Shown here: positions 1-7,158 of the stretch, piece by piece
How the letters are laid out: each line of letters begins with the position of its first letter
Numbering within the stretch: position 1 is the stretch's first letter
From: Fidelibacterota bacterium
Lineage (GTDB): Bacteria > Fidelibacterota > Fidelibacteria > Fidelibacterales > Fidelibacteraceae
Reading direction: 5' to 3'
NCBI GenBank assembly: GCA_030620575.1
Contig: JAUXEL010000026.1
Location: 1-14,866 of the forward strand
Length of the DNA stretch: 14,866 bases
Program-made: the position numbers and the translations under genes
Notes under the pieces: model-generated
Databases searched by the model: none
Seen by the model: the letters and a program-made list of their open reading frames with translations, nothing else
Told to the model about the DNA's origin: nothing

Positions 1-83
1 CCATGGACAAGGAATTGCGTTTTGCAATTCGTGAAGGCGGCCGTACCGTAGGCGCCGGTGTTGTAATTGAGATTATTGAGTAA
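1..83 (+). CDS. tuf: Elongation factor Tu, C-terminal end (partial, first copy)
   Basis: Only the last 26 complete codons are present, ending in TAA at 81-83; the 5' part lies outside the window. The translated tail contains LRFAIREGGRTVGAGVV, the very conserved end of domain 3 of EF-Tu, the GTPase that delivers aminoacyl-tRNA to the ribosomal A site. The final residues IEIIE vary between phyla. It sits 14 bases before rpmG with no terminator between, so it probably heads or belongs to the rpmG-tRNA-secE-nusG transcription unit. A separate tuf start is present at the far end of the window, so this is one of two copies. The identification is secure despite the short length because this tail is diagnostic. 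Confidence 0.96.
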   Translation, partial: MDKELRFAIREGGRTVGAGVVIEIIE

Positions 84-97
84 AGGTAAAAAGCATT

Positions 98-262
98 ATG
101 GCAGGACAAAAAATACGTAACAATATCATTTTGGCATGTTCGGATTGCAAACGTCGTAATTATACAACAACAAAGAACAAACGCAAACATCCGCAACGCG
201 TGGAATACAAAAAGTACTGTCCATGGTGTCAAAAACATACAATGCACAAAGAAACACGTTAA
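98..262 (+). CDS. rpmG: 50S ribosomal protein L33 (zinc-binding form)
   Basis: This 54-residue protein starts MAGQKIRNNI and has the usual L33 length. It carries two Cys pairs, CSDC (residues 14-17) and CPWC (41-44), so it is the 'C+' form expected to bind one zinc ion. The basic centre (NKRKHPQR) fits rRNA binding. L33 lies near the E site of the large subunit. The ATG follows the tuf stop by 14 bases, with AAAGG at the stop codon serving as a possible weak ribosome site. The stop is 9 bases before the tRNA-Trp gene. The tuf-rpmG-tRNA-Trp-secE-nusG order is a common bacterial arrangement, which supports the call. Four cysteines are present, so zinc-free variants are excluded by sequence. Confidence 0.96.
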   Translation: MAGQKIRNNIILACSDCKRRNYTTTKNKRKHPQRVEYKKYCPWCQKHTMHKETR

Positions 263-271
263 AAACGTAAC

Positions 272-344
<73 letters not shown>

Positions 345-366
345 CAGACAAAAGAGGAACGGTAAA

Positions 367-564
367 ATGAAAATATTTGACAAAATAAAAGAATTCATAA
401 TCGGTGTCCGCTTCGAAATGAAGAAGGTAAACTGGCCTTCCTGGGATAAGTTGAAATCTTCAACCAGCGTAGTGTTAATATTTTCTGCTGTTATCGCCAC
501 CTACATCGCATTAGTCGATTTTGGTATTGGTACATTGGTTAAAAAGTTAATTGAGTGGTTATAA
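367..564 (+). CDS. secE: Preprotein translocase subunit SecE
   Basis: This is the small essential subunit of the SecYEG channel in the inner membrane. The 65-residue protein is the short, single-span form common outside gammaproteobacteria. It has an amphipathic N-terminal helix (residues 1-18), the conserved cytoplasmic hinge EMKKVNWPSWDKL (17-29), and one membrane segment at about 34-52 (VVLIFSAVIATYIALVDF). The ATG is preceded by AGAGGAA (353-359). That site lies just after the tRNA-Trp 3' end, so tRNA maturation would leave a leader of about 22 bases. The stop TAA at 562-564 is 4 bases before the nusG ATG, indicating translational coupling. The secE-nusG pairing confirms identity. Confidence 0.97.
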   Translation: MKIFDKIKEFIIGVRFEMKKVNWPSWDKLKSSTSVVLIFSAVIATYIALVDFGIGTLVKKLIEWL

Positions 565-568
565 TACA

Positions 569-1096
569 ATGAAATGGTATACCTTAAAAGCATTATCAGG
601 AAAAGAGCGACTGGTAGCAGAACGCATCATGTATGAAGCGGAGCAATCAGGGTTATCTGAGTACATAGAAAATGTCTTGGTTCCCACTGAAAATGTCGTT
701 GAAATGCGGGATGGCAAGAAACGTACCCGTGTAAAAGTATTTTATCCCGGTTATATCATGATCAAGATTGAAATGACAGCGGAGACAAAATATTTTGTTG
801 AGAATATATCCGGTGTTATCAGTTTTGTCGGTTCAAATGGTGTTCCACAGGCATTAACAGAAAAAGAAATTGCCCGGATCCTTGGCGAAGTCGAAAAGAA
901 AGACGGTCGCGAAGTTATGGGAACTCCATTTGAGATAGGTGATCCGGTTAAAGTGGTTGACGGTCCCTTTGTTGATTTCTCCGGCGTTGTTGAAGAAGTC
1001 AATGAAGAAAAACGCAAAGTTAAAGTTATGGTCAGTATTTTTGGACGTTCAACACCTGTAGAGCTGGATTATCTCCAGTTGGAAAAAGAAAAATAA
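569..1096 (+). CDS. nusG: Transcription termination/antitermination protein NusG
   Basis: NusG binds the clamp of RNA polymerase, suppresses pausing, and links polymerase to Rho or to ribosomal protein S10. From ATG 569 the protein is 175 residues, the normal family length. The NGN domain begins MKWYTLKALSGKER and includes FYPGYIMIK and the Gly-rich SFVGSNGVP stretch. The KOW domain starts near G124 (GDPVKVVDGPFVDFSGVV) and ends ELDYLQLEKEK. An in-frame TTG at 551 would add six residues and overlap secE by 14 bases. I prefer ATG because NusG proteins typically begin just before the W-Y of the NGN strand. Only 35 bases separate it from rplK, without a clear terminator or promoter. Confidence 0.97.
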   Translation: MKWYTLKALSGKERLVAERIMYEAEQSGLSEYIENVLVPTENVVEMRDGKKRTRVKVFYPGYIMIKIEMTAETKYFVENISGVISFVGSNGVPQALTEKEIARILGEVEKKDGREVMGTPFEIGDPVKVVDGPFVDFSGVVEEVNEEKRKVKVMVSIFGRSTPVELDYLQLEKEK

Positions 1097-1131
1097 ATAA
1101 ATGATTAAACCTAAAAACAGGTAAGAGAATT

Positions 1132-1557
1132 ATGGCAAAGAAAGTAGAAGCAATTATCAAGTTACAGCTTCCCGCAGGAAAGGCAAATCCATCACCTCCC
1201 GTAGGTCCGGCCCTTGGTCAGCACGGTGTGAATATTATGGAATTCTGCAAAGCGTACAATGCAAAAACTCAGGACAAGATGGGCTTGATTATTCCTGTCG
1301 TGATCACGGTATATGCAGATCGTTCGTTTTCCTTTATAACGAAAACGCCGCCAGCTGCCGTATTATTAAAGAAAGCAGCCAAGATTGATAAAGGATCTCC
1401 TGTATCCAACAAAGAAAAAGTTGGAACTGTGACATCCAAAGATCTTGAAGAAATTGCCAAATTGAAAATGAAAGATTTAAACGCTCATACCACGGAACAA
1501 GCGATGCGCATGATCGCAGGAACCGCACGGAGTATGGGATTAACGGTAGAAGGTTAA
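1132..1557 (+). CDS. rplK: 50S ribosomal protein L11
   Basis: L11 forms the base of the L7/L12 stalk with 23S rRNA helices 43-44, the GTPase-associated centre where EF-G and EF-Tu act and thiopeptides bind. The 141-residue protein has the usual length. The N-terminal domain carries KANPSPPVGPALGQHGVNIM, with the proline-rich face and the factor-binding region. The linker TKTPPAAVLLKKAA leads to the rRNA-binding C-terminal domain (about 75-141, VGTVTSKDLEEIAKLK). It starts at ATG after a modest purine stretch (AAGAGAA, 1123-1129). It is followed after 16 bases by rplA, the standard L11 operon order. No unusual residues were noticed. Confidence 0.98.
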   Translation: MAKKVEAIIKLQLPAGKANPSPPVGPALGQHGVNIMEFCKAYNAKTQDKMGLIIPVVITVYADRSFSFITKTPPAAVLLKKAAKIDKGSPVSNKEKVGTVTSKDLEEIAKLKMKDLNAHTTEQAMRMIAGTARSMGLTVEG

Positions 1558-1573
1558 TTGGAGGCAAGAATTA

Positions 1574-2266
1574 ATGAAGCATAGTAGGCGATATTCGGCA
1601 AATTTTAAGCTTATTGATAAGACACTCGAATACCCACTTGTTGAAAGCATCGAATTATTAAAAAAAGCCGCAAATGCCAAATTCGACGAATCTATCGAAT
1701 TAACACTAAATTTAGGTGTTGATCCGCGGTATTCAGAACAGAATATTCGTGGAACGGTAATTCTTCCGCATGGTACAGGCAAAAAAGTTCGTGTATTGGT
1801 TCTAACACAAGGCGAAAAGGTAAAAGAAGCTGAAAAAGCTGGTGCCGATCACGCCGGATTAGAAGATTATATAAAACAGATTAACGGCGGGTGGTTTGAG
1901 TTTGATGTATGTATTGCAACACCTGATGTAATGCGGCATGTTGGAAAACTGGGACGTGCTTTGGGAACGCGTGGATTAATGCCGAACCCGAAGACAGGTA
2001 CAGTAACTAACGATGTTGCACAAGCTGTTAAAGAAGCAAAAGCCGGAAAGATCAGTTTCCGTATAGATAAATACGGTATTCTTCATGTTGTTATCGGAAA
2101 AGCATCATTCTCAGCTGAACAGATTGCTGATAATGTAAAAGGCATGATGTCCATCATAATGAAATTGAAACCAACAACACTGAAAGGGACATACCTTCGA
2201 AAGATAACACTTTCATCATCACAGGGTCCCGGAATTAGAGTTGATAAACAATCTATATTAGCTTAG
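1574..2266 (+). CDS. rplA: 50S ribosomal protein L1
   Basis: L1 binds 23S rRNA helices 76-78 to form the mobile L1 stalk that moves deacylated tRNA out of the E site. In many bacteria it also represses its own mRNA. The 230-residue protein has the normal length. The family RNA-binding signature GTRGLMPNPKTGTVT lies at about residues 131-145. The N-terminal FDESIELTLNLGVDPR and the C-terminal TLKGTYLRKITLSSSQGPGIRVD are typical. A strong Shine-Dalgarno GGAGG (1560-1564) precedes the ATG. The TAG stop is part of the rplJ ribosome site. I found no convincing mimic of the rRNA L1 site upstream of rplK, so autoregulation is not shown by the sequence. Confidence 0.98.
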   Translation: MKHSRRYSANFKLIDKTLEYPLVESIELLKKAANAKFDESIELTLNLGVDPRYSEQNIRGTVILPHGTGKKVRVLVLTQGEKVKEAEKAGADHAGLEDYIKQINGGWFEFDVCIATPDVMRHVGKLGRALGTRGLMPNPKTGTVTNDVAQAVKEAKAGKISFRIDKYGILHVVIGKASFSAEQIADNVKGMMSIIMKLKPTTLKGTYLRKITLSSSQGPGIRVDKQSILA

Positions 2267-2270
2267 GAGA
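2264..2270 (+). promoter_or_regulatory. rplJ Shine-Dalgarno overlapping the rplA stop codon
   Basis: TAGGAGA contains both the rplA stop (TAG, 2264-2266) and an AGGAG ribosome site, 8 bases before the rplJ ATG at 2278. Terminating ribosomes would sit on the rplJ initiation region, favouring coupled translation. It also leaves no room for a long structured rplJ leader such as the L10-binding one of E. coli. Confidence 0.75.
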
Positions 2271-2277
2271 TTGGTTC

Positions 2278-2802
2278 ATGCAAGCCGTGAGAAAAAATGA
2301 AATAGTTAAGGAAATTAGTGAAAAGATCAAAAATGCAAGTGCCGTTTATTTTTCTGATTACCTTGGATTAAATGTTGCACAGGTGAATGAATTGCGTTCT
2401 GAGTTGTTTAAAAACAATGTAAGTATGCAGGTTGTAAAAAACACTTTGATCTTGCGTGCCCTGAAAGATGCAGGGTATGATGTTAAGAAAAGTGATTTTC
2501 TCATCGGTTCAACTGCTTTGGTATACAGTAATGACCCTGTTGCACCGGCAAGGATCTTAGTTGAATTTCAGAAAAAAACGAAAGACCTCAATAAACCGGA
2601 TGTTAAAGCTCTGATCTTTGAAGGCGAAATGTGTGGAAAGGAAAAAGTTGTTCAGATCGCAAAACTTCCTTCTGCCGACGTATTAATGAGCACATTGCTG
2701 GGCCTATTGCAATCTCCGATGCAGAAGATATTGGGTTGTCTGCAGTCCCCGATGCGCGATTTACTAGGTGTATTAAAACCATTAGAAGAAATAAAACAAT
2801 AA
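2278..2802 (+). CDS. rplJ: 50S ribosomal protein L10 (stalk anchor)
   Basis: L10 joins the L7/L12 dimers to the ribosome. The 174-residue protein has the usual N-terminal rRNA-binding globular domain (MQAVRKNEIVKEISEKIKN, then NNVSMQVVKNTLILRAL). It ends in a long helix that holds L12 dimers. From LPSADVL onward the tail is 45 residues and shows three 11-residue units: LLGLLQSPMQK (140-150), ILGCLQSPMRD (151-161) and LLGVLKPLEEI (162-172). The first two are also alike at DNA level (2708-2722 and 2741-2755 differ at two positions). From memory, Thermotoga, with three dimers, has a tail of similar length, whereas E. coli, with two, has a shorter one. I infer three L12 dimers here. rplL follows after 40 bases. 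Confidence 0.97.
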   Translation: MQAVRKNEIVKEISEKIKNASAVYFSDYLGLNVAQVNELRSELFKNNVSMQVVKNTLILRALKDAGYDVKKSDFLIGSTALVYSNDPVAPARILVEFQKKTKDLNKPDVKALIFEGEMCGKEKVVQIAKLPSADVLMSTLLGLLQSPMQKILGCLQSPMRDLLGVLKPLEEIKQ

Positions 2803-2842
2803 TATTAACAATAAACCTCATAGAATTTAAGGGAGGATTAAA

Positions 2843-3220
2843 ATGGCCGACATTAAACGAGTCGATGTATTAGGATACTTAGAGACAGCAAACATGCTGG
2901 AAATCTCAGAATTGATTAAAGAGATCGAAGAAAAATTTGGCGTCACTGCAGCCGCACCCGTTGCAGTAGCAGCTGCTCCCGCAGGTGCAGGAGAAGCTGC
3001 TGAAGAACAAACTGAATTTAATGTCATGCTTCAGAGCTTTGGCGAAAGAAAGATCAATGTCATTAAAGTCGTACGCGAATTAACCGGCTTGGGCTTAAAA
3101 GAAGCCAAAGATTTGGTTGAAAGCGCACCTGTTGCTGTAAAAGAAGCCTTACCTAAAGACAGCGCAGAAGAAATTAAAACAAAACTTGAAGAAGTCGGAG
3201 CAACAGTAGAACTGAAATAA
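2843..3220 (+). CDS. rplL: 50S ribosomal protein L7/L12
   Basis: This is the multi-copy stalk protein that recruits and stimulates translational GTPases. The 125-residue, acidic protein has an N-terminal dimerisation part (about 1-35, LEISELIKEIEEKFGV), a flexible Ala/Pro/Gly hinge (about 36-56) and a C-terminal factor-binding domain (about 57-125). The latter carries the conserved INVIKVVRELTGLGLKEAK run (71-89). The strong Shine-Dalgarno GGGAGG (2831-2836) lies 6 bases before the ATG, fitting the need to make several L12 copies per L10. The next gene, rpoB, is 98 bases away beyond an attenuator-like hairpin, which would keep L12 output above polymerase output. Confidence 0.98.
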   Translation: MADIKRVDVLGYLETANMLEISELIKEIEEKFGVTAAAPVAVAAAPAGAGEAAEEQTEFNVMLQSFGERKINVIKVVRELTGLGLKEAKDLVESAPVAVKEALPKDSAEEIKTKLEEVGATVELK

Positions 3221-3254
3221 TGGTTGTATATGTCACGCTCAGAGAGTTTAAAAT

Positions 3255-3290
3255 GAGCCGTCAATATAACGATGGCTCTTAGTTTGTTTT
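3255..3290 (+). terminator. Attenuator-like hairpin between rplL and rpoB
   Basis: GAGCCGTC (3255-3262) can pair with GATGGCTC (3271-3278) to make an 8-bp stem with one G-U pair and an 8-base loop. It is followed by the T-rich but interrupted stretch TTAGTTTGTTTT (3279-3290). The shape is that of a weak intrinsic terminator. Its position matches the known partial terminator between rplL and rpoB in E. coli. I infer partial read-through, because rpoB has no obvious promoter of its own in the remaining 28 bases. Folding energy was not computed. Confidence 0.6.
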
Positions 3291-3304
3291 AAAAAAAAAT
3301 ACAA

Positions 3305-3310
3305 GGGAGG
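3305..3310 (+). promoter_or_regulatory. Shine-Dalgarno that fixes the TTG start of rpoB
   Basis: GGGAGG lies 8 bases upstream of TTG 3319. No ATG or GTG in frame is near, and the encoded N-terminus (ASIKRKIKRTSFSKIK) is needed for a normal beta subunit, so this site decides the start. Confidence 0.85.
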
Positions 3311-3318
3311 ACTATCTC

Positions 3319-6300
3319 TTGGCAAGTATAAAAAGAAAGATCAAGCGAACATCGTTTTCAAAGATCAAGCATGTTCTAGATACGCCGGACCTTTTAAATG
3401 TACAGTTAAGTTCTTTTGAAAACTTTTTGCAGACAAAAGTTCGTCCGGGCAAACGTCAGGATATCGGTCTTGAAAATGCTTTTCATTCCATATTCCCAAT
3501 TGAGGATACTCATAATACATTTGTACTTGAGTATAAATATTATTCAATTGGAAAACCGCGGTATGAAGAGCAGGAATGTGTGGAACGCGGTATTACGTAT
3601 TCCGTTCCCCTGAAGGCCAGACTCGTACTTAAGGTGGCTGAAGAAGATTCAGATACCGGAGCATTAGCCGGCACCATTGAACAGGATGTATTCTTTGGAA
3701 ATATCCCGTTTATGACGTCCCGGGGCACTTTTATTATTAATGGTGCTGAGAGAATCATTGTCAGCCAACTGCAACGCTCTCCTGGTGTTTTCTTTAATGA
3801 CGCACGGCACCCTAATGGCACCGTGCTTTACAACGCCCGTATTATTCCGATGCGCGGCTCATGGGTTGATTTAACTACAGATATTTTTGATGCAATTTAT
3901 GTCACTATTGACCGGCGTAAAAAATTTCCTGTTACCATTTTTCTTAGAGCCATTGGATTCGGAACCGATTATGAAATTTTCCAGAAATTTGACATACTGG
4001 AAACTCTGCCACTCAGTGGGGATCTTGAAGAACGAGTTGTTGTAACTCCTGTTATTGATAAAAAATCCGGGGAAGTTCTTTTGGAAGCCGGAACCGGTGA
4101 AGATAAACGGGTAGTATTGGACAGCCAGCTGATCGGTGAACTTAAAAAGAAAAAAGTAAAGCAAATTGAAGTCATTGGCGCAGACCACGAAATCGACTTT
4201 AAACTGCTTGCAAATTCTATTCGCCGTGAGCGCGACAAAGTGGGTATTACAGATGAAGATGACCGTGAACCCACTGTCGAAGATGCATTGATTTACCTGT
4301 ATCAAAATTTGCGTAACGGTGAACCGCCAAATATCGAAACTGCACAAAAATTCTTTGAAAAATTATTTTTTAGTCCTAAAAAATATGATCTGGGACAGGT
4401 TGGCCGATACCGGATGAACAAAAAATTCAATCTGAATATTCCGCTTGATAATACGGTGATAGCTCCTGAAGATTTTGTTATGATGGTTAAACAGCTTATC
4501 AGTATGCGTCGTGGTGAAAAAGCATCAGATGATATTGATCACCTTGGAAACCGCCGTGTTAAAACGGTAGGCGAACAACTTGGAAATCAGTTCTCACTGG
4601 CATTCACCCGTATGTCGCGGACCATTCGTGACAGAATGAATATTCACAATGCTGAAAATCTCACACCACAGGGACTTATTAATAGCCGTATTCTAACCTC
4701 AGTGATAAACACGTTCTTCGGGACATCACAAATGTCCCAGTTCATGGATCAGACTAATCCTCTGGCGGAACTAACGCACAAGCGGCGTTTATCTGCTTTA
4801 GGTCCGGGTGGTTTAACCCGGGAACGTGCAGGGTTTGAAGTCCGGGATGTACACTATACACATTACGGCCGCCTTTGCCCCATTGAGACCCCTGAAGGTC
4901 CCAATATTGGATTGATTTCATCTCTCGCAAATTATGCGATTGTTAACCGTTTGGGTTTTATCGAAACACCCTATCGAAAGGTGACCCATTATAAAGGCAA
5001 TACCAAGGTATCCAATACGGTAGATTATCTGTCTGCCGATGATGAAGACCGAAATATTATTGCACAGGCAAATGCGCCATTAACTGCAAAAAATGAATTT
5101 GAGAATGAGCATATTCGCTGCCGGCATCAAGCAGATTATCCGGTAGTTAATCCCGAAGGGATCAATTATATGGACGTATCTCCAATTCAGATGGTTTCTG
5201 CGGCAGCCAGCTTGATTCCCTTTCTTGAACACGATGATGCAAACCGTGCTCTAATGGGTTCAAATATGCAACGTCAATCCGTACCGCTTTTAACGCCCAA
5301 AGCTCCTCTGGTTGGTACCGGAATGGAACCTATTGTTGCTCGTGATAGCCGCGCGGTGGTTACTTCACCGATAGATGCTATTGTTGAATATGTTGATGCA
5401 CGCAAAATTGTGCTTCGTCCGCTGAAAGACTTTGACGCGGATGTATCTCTGGATGAAAATGAAGGACGTGTTGTCTACGAATTGAAGAAATTTCAACGTA
5501 CAAACCAGGATACCAGCATTAATCAACGAGCGATCGTGCGTAAAGGAAATAAAGTAAAAGCCGGCGAACCCATTGCGGACGGCACATCCACGGATCAGGG
5601 CGAATTGGCCTTAGGGCGCAATGTTCTTGTAGCATTTATGCCTTGGCGCGGATACAACTATGAAGATGCAATCATTCTAAGTGAACGTCTGGTAAAAGAA
5701 GATATCTTTACTTCCATTCATGTGAAGGAAGTTGATCTGGAAGTCAGGGATACCAAGCGTGGCAGTGAAGAACTTACTCGCGAAATTCCGAACGTATCCG
5801 AAGAAGCAACCAGAAATATCGATTTAAACGGTCTTATCCGAGTCGGTGCTCCGGTTAAACATGGCAATATCGTTATTAGTAAAGTTACTCCGAAAGGGGA
5901 AACTGATCCCACACCGGAAGAAAAATTGCTCCGGGCCATTTTTGGTGAAAAAGCCGGAGATGTTAAGGATGCTTCTAAAAGAGCAGACCCCAGTACGAAC
6001 GGGGTTGTGATCGACACCCGACTGTTTGAACACAAAGGAAAAGAATCACGTCGCGATGAAAAGGAAAAAATTCAGAAGTTGGAACAACAGCTAACTGAAC
6101 GTATCCACGCGCTGCGTCTGAAATTTATTGATAAATTACAAAACCTTATTCAAGATCAACCCTGTATGGGAATCTATGATAAAGGCGGTAATATTATCCA
6201 TAATAAACGGAAAACATGGAATTGGGAATTTTTCGAGACCTGTGATTTTAATCATATTGATATGGAAAAAGTCTGGATCGAGAATGAGAATGTTTTTGAA

Positions 6301-7134
6301 CGGGTACAGAAATTAGTTGAAAACTATCAAAATGTTTCTGAAGGAATTATTGAAGACATGACGAACGAACAATTCAAAGTTCGTGCGGGTGATGATATGC
6401 AACCGGGTGTCTTAAAGCTTGCTAAAGTCTATATCGCCAGCAAGCGCAAGGTTTCTATCGGAGATAAAATGGCAGGACGCCATGGAAATAAAGGTGTAGT
6501 TTCAACTATTATCCCGGAAGAAGATATGCCCTTTTTGCCGGATGGCACACCTGTTGATATTGTGCTGAATCCGCTGGGGGTTCCTTCTCGTATGAACTTG
6601 GGTCAATTATATGAAACCATGTTAGGATGGGCTGCTGAAGAACTGGGTATTCATTTTGAAACACCCGTTTTTGACGGCGCCACCTATAATGACATATCAG
6701 CTTTAATGGAAAAAGCAAATCTTCCTGAAAACGGGAAAAGTGATTTGTATGATGGGCTTACCGGAGAAAAAATCGATAATCCGGTTACCTGTGGTTACAT
6801 TTATATGATGAAGCTTGCGCATATGATTGAAGATAAAATGCATGCACGCTCTACCGGCCCATACTCTCTGATCACACAGCAACCTCTGGGTGGCAAAGCA
6901 CAGTTTGGCGGACAACGTTTCGGAGAAATGGAAGTCTGGGCATTGGAAGCCTACGGTGCAGCGCATACGCTTCAGGAAATACTCACAGTTAAATCTGATG
7001 ATGTTGACGGCAGAACACGCGTTTATAATGCGATCGTAAAAGGTGAAAACCTGCCCGAGTTTGGAACACCGGAATCATTCAATGTTCTTTTAAAAGAGCT
7101 TGAAGGTTTAGGTATTGAAATGGATTTGATATAA
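3319..7134 (+). CDS. rpoB: DNA-directed RNA polymerase subunit beta
   Basis: This is the beta subunit of the core enzyme, forming one pincer and part of the active site. It is 1271 residues from a TTG start. The rifampicin pocket at 469-494 reads TSQMSQFMDQ...THKRRLSAL and keeps D477, H487 and S492 (E. coli D516, H526, S531), so no classical resistance change is seen. The fork/link region RDVHYTHYGRLCPIETPEGPN and the active-site block GDKMAGRHGNKG with K1050 and K1058 are intact. Between L902 and A1035 lies a lineage-specific insertion of about 125 residues. It begins with a charged, probably coiled-coil helix (SRRDEKEKIQKLEQQL) and corresponds in place to the E. coli beta SI2 insertion. rpoC follows after 24 bases. 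The sequence resembles FCB-group beta subunits. Confidence 0.99.
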   Translation: MASIKRKIKRTSFSKIKHVLDTPDLLNVQLSSFENFLQTKVRPGKRQDIGLENAFHSIFPIEDTHNTFVLEYKYYSIGKPRYEEQECVERGITYSVPLKARLVLKVAEEDSDTGALAGTIEQDVFFGNIPFMTSRGTFIINGAERIIVSQLQRSPGVFFNDARHPNGTVLYNARIIPMRGSWVDLTTDIFDAIYVTIDRRKKFPVTIFLRAIGFGTDYEIFQKFDILETLPLSGDLEERVVVTPVIDKKSGEVLLEAGTGEDKRVVLDSQLIGELKKKKVKQIEVIGADHEIDFKLLANSIRRERDKVGITDEDDREPTVEDALIYLYQNLRNGEPPNIETAQKFFEKLFFSPKKYDLGQVGRYRMNKKFNLNIPLDNTVIAPEDFVMMVKQLISMRRGEKASDDIDHLGNRRVKTVGEQLGNQFSLAFTRMSRTIRDRMNIHNAENLTPQGLINSRILTSVINTFFGTSQMSQFMDQTNPLAELTHKRRLSALGPGGLTRERAGFEVRDVHYTHYGRLCPIETPEGPNIGLISSLANYAIVNRLGFIETPYRKVTHYKGNTKVSNTVDYLSADDEDRNIIAQANAPLTAKNEFENEHIRCRHQADYPVVNPEGINYMDVSPIQMVSAAASLIPFLEHDDANRALMGSNMQRQSVPLLTPKAPLVGTGMEPIVARDSRAVVTSPIDAIVEYVDARKIVLRPLKDFDADVSLDENEGRVVYELKKFQRTNQDTSINQRAIVRKGNKVKAGEPIADGTSTDQGELALGRNVLVAFMPWRGYNYEDAIILSERLVKEDIFTSIHVKEVDLEVRDTKRGSEELTREIPNVSEEATRNIDLNGLIRVGAPVKHGNIVISKVTPKGETDPTPEEKLLRAIFGEKAGDVKDASKRADPSTNGVVIDTRLFEHKGKESRRDEKEKIQKLEQQLTERIHALRLKFIDKLQNLIQDQPCMGIYDKGGNIIHNKRKTWNWEFFETCDFNHIDMEKVWIENENVFERVQKLVENYQNVSEGIIEDMTNEQFKVRAGDDMQPGVLKLAKVYIASKRKVSIGDKMAGRHGNKGVVSTIIPEEDMPFLPDGTPVDIVLNPLGVPSRMNLGQLYETMLGWAAEELGIHFETPVFDGATYNDISALMEKANLPENGKSDLYDGLTGEKIDNPVTCGYIYMMKLAHMIEDKMHARSTGPYSLITQQPLGGKAQFGGQRFGEMEVWALEAYGAAHTLQEILTVKSDDVDGRTRVYNAIVKGENLPEFGTPESFNVLLKELEGLGIEMDLI

Positions 7135-7144
7135 TTCCTTCTAT

Positions 7145-7150
7145 AGGAGG
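7145..7150 (+). promoter_or_regulatory. Shine-Dalgarno that fixes the TTG start of rpoC
   Basis: AGGAGG lies 8 bases before TTG 7159, the same spacing as for rpoB. The ATG at 7151 is out of frame, and the first in-frame ATG is nearly 100 codons downstream, past the zinc site, so TTG is the credible start. Confidence 0.85.
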
Positions 7151-7158
7151 ATGTTACA

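Noticed and set aside
551..568. TTG start of nusG adding six residues and overlapping secE
   Set aside because: ATG 569 gives the usual NusG length and N-terminus and needs no rare start.
1109..1122. Small hairpin ACCT-AAAAAC-AGGT before rplK as an L1-binding regulatory site
   Set aside because: Only 4 bp, and it lacks the asymmetric loop expected of an L1 site; it could mask the AGG of the ribosome site but the evidence is too thin.
3871..4347. Antisense open frame of 158 codons inside rpoB
   Set aside because: It is a shadow of the rpoB reading frame with odd Phe/Asn/Ser-rich composition and no start signals.
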